Positions 45,033 through 52,580 of a stretch of 64,000 nucleotides of DNA are shown in pieces (positions within the stretch are counted from its first letter, which is position 1; each line of letters starts with the position of its first letter). The stretch is from the NCBI GenBank assembly GCA_965205275.1, contig OZ242168.1:124001-188000 (forward strand). The letters are read 5' to 3'. The DNA comes from WTFY01 sp965205275 (GTDB lineage Bacteria > Pseudomonadota > Gammaproteobacteria > UBA4575). Made by a program: the position numbers and the translations under genes. The notes under the pieces were generated by a model. That model worked only from the letters and a program-made list of their open reading frames with translations. It searched no databases and had not been told where the DNA came from.

Positions 45033-45365
45033 ATGAAAAGAGAGTTAGGTCTTGAGGAACGTGTGCGAAATCTTGAACGCACGATCCGAACGGTCCGGAT
45101 CGCCATTATCATTTTTGTAGGGTTTTTGCTCTACGATGTGATATCCGAAGATTCAGGTTCAAGCATCGTATTTGCAGACAAGATCAAATCCAGGGAGTTT
45201 GTTTTACTGGGACCGGGCGATCAACCTGTCGGCCACTGGGACTATAAAGACACAAACGGTTTCAAAATGTACTCAAAAGAAGGTGATCATATTGTACTGA
45301 CCCCGGAGGCCGTTACCTTTTATCAGGACCGGCTCAACCCGGTTGCTCATGCAAAGTATGATTAG
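45033..45365 (+). CDS. One-TM protein of unknown function
   Basis: The ATG at 45033 follows GGGAG by nine bases; an in-frame TTG at 45006 is less likely. The 110 residues have a charged N-terminal stretch (MKRELGLEERVRNLERT), one membrane helix (about 23-40) and a soluble C-terminal part with LLGPGDQPVGHWDYKDTNGF that could fold as beta strands. I do not recognise the family. It is the last intact gene before the putative island boundary. Confidence 0.7.
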   Translation: MKRELGLEERVRNLERTIRTVRIAIIIFVGFLLYDVISEDSGSSIVFADKIKSREFVLLGPGDQPVGHWDYKDTNGFKMYSKEGDHIVLTPEAVTFYQDRLNPVAHAKYD

Positions 45366-45566
45366 TGGTGGCTTCAAATATTTAAAGTAGAAATTTCCAG
45401 CATTTTCAATGTTCAAATAAGGACTTTCGATTGATCTTAACAGTATGCTGGTATGTAATTAGTTGAATCTCATCACTTTTTCGGGTACTGGCAAGTAAAC
45501 TGGAATCAGGGGCAATTTCTGTATGGGTGTTTATAAATACTTCCTAAATGTTTCAGGATGTTAGTG

Positions 45567-45585
45567 GAGAGCTCAAATGGCGCCC
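45567..45585. other. Candidate left attachment site of the island
   Basis: These 19 bases match the junction at the tRNA-Arg 3' end (55881-55899) at 17 positions, in the same orientation, with the exact core AAATGGCGCCC. The repeat is unlikely by chance but covers only eight bases of the tRNA itself. A broken methyltransferase frame starts inside it. Confidence 0.5.
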
Positions 45586-46008
45586 TCCGAGGAACCAGTT
45601 ATCGGCTCCGCCTTTGTGCCTGTGGTCCCTACCAACAACGACAAGATAGATATGTGCAAGGCATGGTGCGTCTGGCTGAATTCTACTGCCGGGATTATCT
45701 GCTTTCTGAATACGCGTCAGAAAAAACTCACGTATCCCAGTTTCTCTCTTGCCGGCCTTCGGTCGCTTCCGGTGCCGCACCCGAAACATTGCGATATTGC
45801 AGCATTGGTCGCAGCTTATGACAAATATGCGAGCCATGTCTTGAGGCCATTTTCAGAAATTCACGAAGACCCGGTTCGTCACGCAATTAACAAAGTTGTT
45901 GCGGTAGCGGTCCCTAAATTGGAGTACAAAAACTTCGTTCAATGGCGGAAGTCTATCGCTATGGAGCCGAGCGTAAACAATGAGAAAGAACCGTTTCGTC
46001 TCTGTTAG
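45577..46008 (+). pseudogene. C-terminal fragment of a DNA methyltransferase-like protein
   Basis: The 143 codons read VPVVPTNNDKIDMCKAWCVW, then STAGIICFLNTRQKKLTYPS and SLAGLRSLPVPHPKHCD, which I recognise as the C-terminal target-recognition end of large N6-adenine DNA methylases of R-M or phage-defence type. The catalytic domain and motif NPPY are absent. The ATG lies inside the candidate attachment repeat, so the upstream part was probably lost by recombination there. It would not be an active enzyme. Confidence 0.55.
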
Positions 46009-46265
46009 GGCGTTTATTCATAATGAAATTGGAATCACTTTTCATTACTGTCGCAATGACTTTCCTGACCTTCTCCGTAGTCTCGAACAGATGTTCCCCA
46101 GCGACGTAGGCGTAGACTGCAGTTGTGCGTTGCCGCCTGTGCCCGACTGTCCTGCAAACTAAACTTGGCCCTTACAGACAAAAAATTTTAAGCTGCATTA
46201 GTAGCAATCGGTAACAAATCACAGCCTGTATAATAAACTCTCTAGTCACGCGTAGCACAGAACTC

Positions 46266-46680
46266 ATGTCAGAGAAATATGAAGCATTAAATCATGCTTG
46301 GAAGTGGTTTGAATACCACGCTAAACAACGGCTTATATTCATAAGATTTTATATTATTGTAACCGGCGCAATAGGTGCAGGTGTCAGTTACCTATATATC
46401 GAGGAGTACTATTTTTTTGCTGGACTGTTATGTTTATTTGGAATGTTATCGTCTTGATCGGCGGACGGCAGATTTAGTCAAAATTGGTGAAACAGCATTG
46501 AAGGCAGAGCAAAACAGGCTGGTATCGGAAACTGGTTCTGAATCCTTAAATATACGTGAATTAGCAGACAACAAGAAAAGATGTTTTCCTTACAGTTATA
46601 AAGTAAATCTTGGCCTATTGCTCTATAGTGCGATGACTCTTTTCCTTCTAGTACTTTTTGCTTGCCTAGACGAATACTAA
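46266..46680 (+). pseudogene. Frameshifted two-TM protein
   Basis: One frame runs MSEKYEALNHAWKWFEYHAK, a membrane helix, and stops at GMLSS (46455-46457). The next frame continues at once with YRLDRRTADLVKIGETALKAE and ends with a second helix LLLYSAMTLFLLVLFACL before the TAA. Together they make about 135 residues of a HAWxWFxYHAxQR-type membrane protein with a cytoplasmic LDRRxxxLVKxGE stretch. A small deletion around 46441-46449 would explain the break. The family recalls membrane proteins found beside defence genes, but I cannot name it with certainty. Confidence 0.6.
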
Positions 46681-46800
46681 TTTGATAACTGCAAATTTCA
46701 AACTGATCGACTACTAAACTTTGAATTTCTTGATAAGTAAGCGATTGGCAAACAATTAAAAGATCAGTAGTAACATTTTGTTTAATGTAAGTTTTTAGAT

Positions 46801-47001
46801 GTGGAAGTAGAACAATATAAAATTGAACAGCTATATAACCTTTACGTCAGCGTTAGGAAAAGCAATTTTTCAAAGACCAAGCAAGGCATTGTGATTCGAT
46901 TATTTTTAGTAGGCGAAGAATGGAGAATGATGACCTTCGGAAGTAAATCAGTTATGAAAAATTTCGCATTAAAACCTGAATCAAATTTAAATAACAGGTA
47001 G
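46801..47001 (+). CDS. Uncertain 66-residue protein
   Basis: A GTG start opens MEVEQYKIEQLYNLYVSVRK and ends ALKPESNLNNR. The DNA is AT-rich like its left neighbour. There is no ribosome site and no family I know, so this may be a relic of an island gene. Confidence 0.3.
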   Translation: MEVEQYKIEQLYNLYVSVRKSNFSKTKQGIVIRLFLVGEEWRMMTFGSKSVMKNFALKPESNLNNR

Positions 47002-47480
47002 TACTGGAAATAGGACGCGAGTGATTAGACGCAGATTTCGAACGGGAATTTACGAAATTTCAATTGGGCGTGCCTGTATGAATTTGCTTTTTGTACGATT
47101 TCATACTCTGCGATGCTACTCTAAGTCTGGATATCAGGCCTAAATGTCAGTTAATAAAAGTTATCAGACATTTGAGGGTAGATCAGATATTCGGTACACC
47201 TCATACTGAGGAAATCACGGCCTGATAATTAGAGGGCAGGGGTGGGGCAAGCGATGAGAGCCATCTGCATGCGTAAAATAGGCGCTGGGTACGCCTAATG
47301 TTGGATTGCGTGAAGGGGGGTATCCCACCATGGACAGGGCTCCTCCCCGACCGCTTGCGGGGAAGTCATAATACACCTCAAAAAAATTTTCTAAAAAGAA
47401 GAAGTGCCTTATTTTGAATTTTCCTTTTGATCAGCATGTAGTGAAACCTCCATTATCTGTAGATTCCCGATAAGGTATTT
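47002..47480. other. Island stretch without genes
   Basis: Beyond the inverted repeats annotated separately, this 479-base stretch has a GC-rich part at 47230-47365 that includes a TAGGCG/CGCCTA hairpin (near 47280-47298) and TCCCCG/CGGGGA around 47344-47363. The purpose is unclear; it may be the remains of an element end. No coding frame is supported. Confidence 0.4.
47132..47227. repeat. Nested inverted repeats
   Basis: Outer arms TATCAGGCC (47132-47140) and GGCCTGATA (47219-47227) match over 9 bp, and inner arms AAATGTC (47142-47148) and GACATTT (47167-47173) over 7 bp. Both could fold into one stem-loop structure in single-stranded form. No gene overlaps it. Confidence 0.55.
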
Positions 47481-47556
47481 ATGCCCCTCCCCATTCCCAG
47501 GAATCATGCCAGCTTTCGCAACCAGAATAGATCAAATTATGGGTTGAACACCATAG
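47481..47556. mobile_element. Relic of an IS3-family end
   Basis: The sequence from CCCCTCCCCATT to GGTTGAACACCA closely parallels the right end of the IS element at 49970-50044, including CATGCCAG, TTTCGCA, AAATTATGGGTTGAACACC. It covers the region from just before orfA to the terminal repeat. The rest of that copy is gone. It sits directly beside a truncated gene. Confidence 0.7.
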
Positions 47557-47562
47557 CAAATT

Positions 47563-47685
47563 AGTGGACTTGGCAGCACGGAAGCAGAAAAGCAAGTGAA
47601 AGACTTTTTGCAAACGATCGGGGTCATGTCAGCCATCATCCCGATGGTGTATGGGTTGATGTGTGTTGGCAGTGCCGTATACTGA
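47563..47685 (+). pseudogene. C-terminal fragment of a membrane protein
   Basis: An open frame without start reads SGLGSTEAEKQVKDFLQTIG, then VMSAIIPMVYGLMCVGSAVY, and ends TGA. It begins within ten bases of the IS relic, which carries an in-frame stop. The composition, a polar helix followed by a membrane helix, is that of a real protein end. It was probably cut by the IS. Confidence 0.45.
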
Positions 47686-47724
47686 CTGCTTGGTTTTCTG
47701 GATAAGCCCCTTGATTTCAGGTAT

Positions 47725-47913
47725 ATGATCAGTTTCCAAAGTATAGTGATCGGACTGGCTGTTCTAATTGCTGCAGTGATCTGGTCTGATTATCGGGAGG
47801 CAATGAAAGAGCCTGAGTTGGCATGCGATCGCTATGTCAATGAATCAAGTTCACCATTTAAGAGAGTGGCGAATTGGCGTGCCTGCCAAAAGTATCTGAA
47901 GTTTATACCCTGA
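47725..47913 (+). CDS. Small one-TM protein of unknown function
   Basis: The 62 residues start MISFQSIVIGLAVLIAAVIW, a membrane helix, and continue with a polar tail with two cysteines (ELACDRYVN, NWRACQKYL). No family is known to me. A good ribosome site is not obvious; GTAT precedes the ATG. Confidence 0.45.
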   Translation: MISFQSIVIGLAVLIAAVIWSDYREAMKEPELACDRYVNESSSPFKRVANWRACQKYLKFIP

Positions 47914-47936
47914 GTTATATTTGCGATTCGAGAACT

Positions 47937-48848
47937 GTGAAATTCAAACTGAAACACTACATAGAAAGAGTCTGTACAGGGTTTTTGGCGAGTATTTCAG
48001 TAGCACTCCCCGTTTTTCTCCTAATTTGCCTTCAGGCAAATGCCGCCTCACCTGATGCGTTGACTGAAAATGTTTATGTCAGAGTGGGCGGGGGCGTTTT
48101 CTTTCTGGACATGTCGGAGTCAAGCCCGTTCATCCGAACAAACGGTAAGGAGGAGATTGTCGGTTTCCTTGACCACTATGATGCTGCGTATGAAGATGGG
48201 GGATTGGTTAACCTTACTATAGGAAGGGAGTATGACCGCCGGTTCACCGAGTTGAGTGGTTTTCTTACCTCCTATACCTCCAGGCACACCAATGAGTACA
48301 ATGAAGACCCCTCCCCATGGACGGATATTCGGACCAAGTTCCAGGACCAGCATTGTCCACCAGGAACGGAAATCGGAGCGTGTATCACTCCAGAGACGGA
48401 GCAACATCTGGTGACACTGATAAAAGATGATCCGCACGTCAGGTCGGTCGGCTGGGTCGGAAAGATCGATGGTGGTGCCATGCCTTTCGGATCTCCCAAT
48501 TTTGTATGGGGGGATCCCATACGCATACGTACGAAAAGGGAGGTGGATTTCCATGGTGTTGATCTTGTAGCTGGAAAGCATCTTGAGCAGACAGGCCGAT
48601 CAAGAGCTTCTATATACATTGGTCCAAGCTACAAGAAACTGAACCAGGAATCCGAGACTTTTGCGTACGAGTCCAACCGTCCTCCAACGGTCAATAACCT
48701 GACTCTCAAGGAAGACCTGGACGCATCCTATTATGGCGGTGCTGTGGGTACTCGAATGGACTTCCCGCTCAGGCAAAGTGTCAAGCCCCCTGGGTATGTA
48801 CCAGGTGTTGAGAGAGAACTGGAACGATTGGAGGTCACCCATTTTTAG
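47937..48848 (+). CDS. Secreted protein, C-terminus replaced by IS insertion
   Basis: A GTG at 47937 opens a clear signal peptide: KFKLKHYIERV, a hydrophobic core ALPVFLLICLQ, and a likely cleavage after ANA. The mature part starts VYVRVGGGVFFLDM, and contains alternating beta-strand-like stretches (SRASIYIGPSYKKL, DASYYGGAVGTRMDF), suggesting an outer-membrane or periplasmic beta protein. The IS3-family end begins at 48829, so the last residues (EVTHF) are IS-derived and the true C-terminus is missing. The 303 residues shown are thus a truncation. Confidence 0.6.
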   Translation: MKFKLKHYIERVCTGFLASISVALPVFLLICLQANAASPDALTENVYVRVGGGVFFLDMSESSPFIRTNGKEEIVGFLDHYDAAYEDGGLVNLTIGREYDRRFTELSGFLTSYTSRHTNEYNEDPSPWTDIRTKFQDQHCPPGTEIGACITPETEQHLVTLIKDDPHVRSVGWVGKIDGGAMPFGSPNFVWGDPIRIRTKREVDFHGVDLVAGKHLEQTGRSRASIYIGPSYKKLNQESETFAYESNRPPTVNNLTLKEDLDASYYGGAVGTRMDFPLRQSVKPPGYVPGVERELERLEVTHF

Positions 48849-48875
48849 TACCAGACCGAATGCGAATCTGGCGGG

Positions 48876-49705
48876 TTATGCGGCCTTTAAAACCGCGTAC
48901 TGACTGGGCGACAGATCATTGAGAGCCCTGTGAGGTCGACTCTCATTATACTCCTGCCTCCAGGCCTCTATCTTCTCCTTTGCTTCCTCCAATGACAAGA
49001 ACCAATGCCGGTTCAAACACTCGTCCCGAAAACTGCGGTTAAACGATTCGATGTACGCATTGTCGGTCGGCCTGACAGGTCGACTGAACATCAAGGTGAC
49101 TTGGTGCTGATACGCCCACAGGCCCGTAAGCCGACCGGAAAACTCGCTGCCGTTATCACAGTACATCCGTTTCGGAACCCCTCTCTGGCACCGGATCTGT
49201 TCCAAGGCCTTTACGACCTCGACCGCACCCATCCTGAACGCGGAGGCTGCCGCCAGACACTCGCGCGTATATACGTCGATCACCGTCAGTACCCGCAGCC
49301 TGGAGCCCCATGCAGCCGATCCGCCACAAAATCCATCGCCCAGGACTCATTCCGCCTGGTGGCCCGAACCGGCGGCTTGTGACGGTGTGCCGCACTCACA
49401 TGCCGGCGAGGCCGTTTGCGGTATAGCTGCAGCCTCTCCAGGCAATACAGCCGGTATACCCGCTTGTGGTTCACCCGCATCCCCTCACGCCTGAGCAGCA
49501 CATGAATCCGTTTATACCCGTAGCGCACCCGTGCGTGGGACAACTCCCGGATCCGCTGGCGTAATGCACCCTGACCTGGCTTGCAGCTCACATACCGGCA
49601 GGTCCCCCGGGACAACCGTAATACCCGACAGGCATGCCGCTCACTGACCCGGTACGCCCCCTGAAGATCGCGCGCCGCTTGCCTGCGCTGCGCCGCGCTC
49701 ACCAC
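48876..49705 (-). pseudogene. IS3-family transposase OrfB, frameshifted
   Basis: The first part (GTG at 49705) has the HTH_21 region with RVRYGYKRIHVLLRREG and ends at a stop after MDFVADRLHG. The catalytic rve core resumes in another frame at VIDVYTRECLA, and continues through YCDNGSEF and AYIESFNRSFRDECLN, the DDE residues. The switch falls at a C4 tract (49306-49309 on plus); one more base would restore LHGGSRLRVLTVIDVY. It is either an inactivating deletion or a sequencing error. Confidence 0.85.
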
Positions 49706-49965
49706 TTTCGACGCGTGATGTCCTGCAACATCGCCTTGTCCAGACTTAAATCCGCCACCAGCTTCTTCAGACGCTCGTTCTCCTCCCGCAACTGCTTGAG
49801 CTCCCTCACCTGGTCCGGCTCAAGCCCGCCGTAATCCTTCTTCCAGCGGTAAAAGGTCGCTTCCGAAATCCCCAACTTGCGGCAAATACCCCCTATCGAT
49901 GTACCGCCTTCTTGCGCCTTGACCGCGGCCACAATCTGCTCAACTGAATAACGCTTGCGTGCCAT
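49699..49965 (-). CDS. IS3-family transposase OrfA
   Basis: The 88 residues contain the HTH_Tnp_1 domain: MARKRYSVEQIVAAVKAQEG, then CRKLGISEATFYRWKKDYGG, and a leucine-zipper helix (LKQLREENERLKKLVADLSLDKAMLQD). It ends overlapping OrfB by seven bases, as needed for frameshifting or reinitiation. Confidence 0.92.
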   Translation of the reverse strand: MARKRYSVEQIVAAVKAQEGGTSIGGICRKLGISEATFYRWKKDYGGLEPDQVRELKQLREENERLKKLVADLSLDKAMLQDITRRKW

Positions 49966-50252
49966 GATGCCTCCTCCCCATTCCAGGAATCAATCATGCC
50001 AGTTTTTCGCACTCGCTCTGGACTAAATTATAGGGTGAACACCAAGCTGCTGCCCTGGAACCCTCCGAGCCTGTCAAGCTGATACCGAGGTGAGGCGCTC
50101 GCACCGCTTACCGAGAGAACGCTTTGAAGCAGGATCTTTGGCATGCCGCCAACGCTATCGGGCAATACACTGAAAGGCCAGCATTGCTCCCGGATCGAAT
50201 TTATAGGAGGGACAGGGGGTGGCGTCAGGCCGGAGAGCGCTATCGGCGTCGA

Positions 50253-51020
50253 TCAGGCGGTAGTCCTGGTCAGGTGTAGCAAGATGTTCTCGTCATGCCA
50301 GCGGAGAGCGTCAAGATCGTCGAATGCCCGGCGGATTCGCTCGGCGAAGACCCGGCAGGCCTCCTCGAACGCCCGCTCGTTATAGAGGGAGAAGGTCGAA
50401 TAGTGCCTGCTGCGCGCCTGCTGCATCAGGCGTTCCAGGCTCGCCGTCCGCGGGTAGCGAAACGGCTTGGCCTCGACCAGCGCGAGGCCGGGCGTTTCGG
50501 CGATCCATGCCTCCAGCCGTTCGGTGGTGTGCAGCCGGGCCTCTTTCTCCGTGAAATCCGGGAAGAACCGCCCCCATATGCTGCCTGCGTTCTGCTCGGG
50601 CGTGCGGGTGTAGATGAACAGGCGCCCGCCGTCGCCAAGCGCGCGCCGGGCCATGTCGAGAAAGGCCGGCACGTCGAAATGGTGGATCGCGTTGAAGGTG
50701 AGGACGGCGTCGAGCGATTCCCCTTCGAGCGACAGCGCGTTGACGCCGGCCAAGCGGGTCGTGAAAGCGCAGATGCCGGCCCCGGCGAGGCTCTCGGAGA
50801 GTCGCTCCAGCATCGGCACGCTCCTGTCGACGCAGATCAGGTGCAGGCCTGGGATATGGTCGAACAGCAGCCTGTCGTAGCGCCCGTCGCCGCAGCCGAT
50901 ATCGGCCACGCGCACGCTGGCCCGATCGGCCATTGTGTCGCGCACATAGTGGACAAGCTCCAGATCGGTGGTCCGGACCTCGCCGTAGACCCGCGCCACG
51001 TCGGCAAAATGGGTGGGCAT
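50253..51020 (-). CDS. SAM-dependent methyltransferase (class I), foreign and GC-rich
   Basis: I start at the ATG of 51018-51020 (MPTHFADVARVYGEV), giving 255 residues; a longer frame upstream overlaps the next gene. Motif I VADIGCGDGRYD is at residues 38-49, followed by LICVDRSVPMLERL and LTFNAIHHFDVPAFL, typical of small-molecule methyltransferases. The acceptor is unknown. Codon third positions are mostly G or C, unlike the host genes. It lies 28 bases downstream of the Ino1 gene on the same strand, so the two form an operon. Confidence 0.8.
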   Translation of the reverse strand: MPTHFADVARVYGEVRTTDLELVHYVRDTMADRASVRVADIGCGDGRYDRLLFDHIPGLHLICVDRSVPMLERLSESLAGAGICAFTTRLAGVNALSLEGESLDAVLTFNAIHHFDVPAFLDMARRALGDGGRLFIYTRTPEQNAGSIWGRFFPDFTEKEARLHTTERLEAWIAETPGLALVEAKPFRYPRTASLERLMQQARSRHYSTFSLYNERAFEEACRVFAERIRRAFDDLDALRWHDENILLHLTRTTA

Positions 51021-51048
51021 GACGGCGCCCGTCGGATGCAGCACAGGG

Positions 51049-52197
51049 CTATTCCACCGCCACCATGATCCCGGCCGCCGGTGCGCCGGCGGCCTTCTCT
51101 TCGATGAACGCATCGCACAGGTCGCGAGCGACGGAGTCGCGCATCTGCACCGGCGGGGACTTCATGTAGTAGGCGGAGGGCGCCTCCAGCGGTCCCGCCA
51201 TGCCGCGCGCCATGCCGAGCCGGGCGCAGCGGATCGCGTCGATGACGACGCCGGCGCTGTTGGGCGAATCCTGGACCGAGAGGCGCATCTCGAGCTCGAT
51301 CGGGGCGCCGCCGAACCCGCGCCCTTCCATGCGGATGAAGGCGACCTTGTTATCGTCCTGCCAGGACACATAGTCGGACGGGCCGATATGGATGTCGCGC
51401 GCGGCGAGACGCCTGTCCAGTTGCGACTGGACGGATTCCGTCTTGGAGACCTTCTTCGAACTCAGCCGGTCCAGGGCCTTCATGTTGAGGAAGTCGGTGT
51501 TGCCGCCGGTGTTCAACTGGTAGGTGCGGTCGAGCGTGTAGCCCCGGTCCCCGAACAGGCGCGTCATCAGCCGGTGGGTGATGGTGGCGCCCACCTGGCT
51601 CTTGATGTCGTCGCCCACGACCGGCAACCCGGCCTTCCTGAACCTCTCCGCCCATGCGGGCGCCGAGGCGATGAACACGGGGATGCAGTTCACCATGGCC
51701 ACTCCCGCGTCGAGGCAGGCCTGGGCGTAATGCGCCGCTGCCTGCTCCGAGCCGACCGGCAGGTAGCAGACCAGTACCTCGGCGCCGGTCCGCTTCAGCA
51801 CGTCGACGACCTCGACCGGGTCGTCATTTGCCGGCCGGAACGCCTCGTCCTCCGGATAGTCCGCCATGTGCGGCGCCATGCCGTCGAAGACGGGACCCAT
51901 CTGGACGGTGACGCCGGAGGGAGGGAGATCGTCCTCGAAGATCATTGCGCAATTGGGTTTGGCGAAGATGGCTTCCTCAAGCGGCCGGCCGACCTTTCGC
52001 TGGTCGATGTCGAACGCGGCGACCACCTTCAGATCTCCCGGCCTCCAGCCTCCGATATCGGGGTGCATGAGGCCAGGCAGAGTCTCGGCGTCCCGATCCC
52101 TGTAGTGAGTGATGCCTTGGACCAACGAACTCGCGCAATTACCGACCCCCGCAATGGCAACCTTGACATGATTCGAGGGCTTCCTGATACCCAGCAT
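51049..52197 (-). CDS. ino1: Inositol-3-phosphate synthase, short bacterial form
   Basis: The enzyme converts glucose 6-phosphate to 1D-myo-inositol 3-phosphate with bound NAD. The 382 residues contain AIAGVGNCASSLVQGI for NAD, LPVGSEQAAAHYAQAC, VGDDIKSQVGATITHR and YQLNTGGNTDFLNM, which are hallmarks of the short Actinobacteria/alphaproteobacteria type. The start has a good ribosome site (AGGGAG). It is GC-rich and clearly foreign in composition. The neighbouring methyltransferase could act on a product. The gene lies between two IS elements in the island. Confidence 0.93.
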   Translation of the reverse strand: MLGIRKPSNHVKVAIAGVGNCASSLVQGITHYRDRDAETLPGLMHPDIGGWRPGDLKVVAAFDIDQRKVGRPLEEAIFAKPNCAMIFEDDLPPSGVTVQMGPVFDGMAPHMADYPEDEAFRPANDDPVEVVDVLKRTGAEVLVCYLPVGSEQAAAHYAQACLDAGVAMVNCIPVFIASAPAWAERFRKAGLPVVGDDIKSQVGATITHRLMTRLFGDRGYTLDRTYQLNTGGNTDFLNMKALDRLSSKKVSKTESVQSQLDRRLAARDIHIGPSDYVSWQDDNKVAFIRMEGRGFGGAPIELEMRLSVQDSPNSAGVVIDAIRCARLGMARGMAGPLEAPSAYYMKSPPVQMRDSVARDLCDAFIEEKAAGAPAAGIMVAVE

Positions 52198-52493
52198 TAT
52201 TTTCTCCCTGTCTTCTTTCGGACACGTTGTCGGCTACTCTGGTTATTTTCTGGCGCCGATCGGGTCATGTGTGAATTGTGAGCATGAACGACCATATGAG
52301 TGTAAAATAACTATAACATCTGTGGGCAGCGGCGCCAAATAAGCAAGCGGTAGCTACGCCCCACCACGCCGGAAACGTGGGGTATCGGCGCCGTCATGCG
52401 CCATGGCACCCTTGCAGCTCGCCCACAACGACCGGTGCACCGACCCACGAAACGAGGAGACACCGCCTTGACCAGGGGGAATCAAGGTCATCT
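52198..52493. other. Gap between ino1 and the IS21 element
   Basis: The 296 bases hold the ino1 promoter region on the minus strand (AT-rich near 52290-52320) and a GC-rich part with CCCCAC/GTGGGG (about 52359-52382) flanked by GGCGCC. An ACCAGGGGG at 52471-52479 resembles the inner part of the IS21 right end and may be a relic. No gene is supported. Confidence 0.4.
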
Positions 52494-52580
52494 TGTTAGC
52501 GGCAATGTAAAAATGACCCCCTTCGGCAACTGAATATTGACCCTCCTTTCGCGTAACCTGCATCTCTACAGGAGGTGCGC

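Larger units (their letters stand above)
48829..50044 (-). mobile_element. IS3-family insertion sequence (about 1.2 kb)
   Basis: Ends TGGAGGTCACCC at 48829 and, reversed, TGGTGTTCACCC at 50044 match at 10 of 12 positions and both begin with TG; similarity continues inward (CCAGA, CGA, TGCGAA). OrfA and OrfB lie inside on the minus strand. No clear target duplication is seen, so the original flanks have changed. OrfB is broken, so it is probably immobile by itself. Confidence 0.85.

Noticed and set aside
45577..46008. Active restriction-modification system
   Set aside because: Only the C-terminal end of a methylase is present; no catalytic motif and no nuclease gene.
47132..47363. Possible CRISPR or integron attC site
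   Set aside because: No regularly spaced repeats are present, and the hairpins lack the paired GTTRRRY/RYYYAAC core sites.
47132..47363. Possible retron msr-msd
   Set aside because: There are inverted repeats but no reverse transcriptase gene in the window.
50295..51068. 257-codon frame opposite the methyltransferase
   Set aside because: Shadow of a GC-rich gene; no motif and no start signal.
51013..52281. 422-codon frame on plus opposite ino1
   Set aside because: It is a His/Arg/Gly-rich shadow caused by the GC-rich third positions of the real Ino1 gene.
52471..52494. Tandem IS21 end abutting the element
   Set aside because: Only ACCAGGGGG matches convincingly; too short to call a second copy.
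52354..52563. Minus frame across the IS21 left end
   Set aside because: It crosses the element boundary and lacks any family signal.
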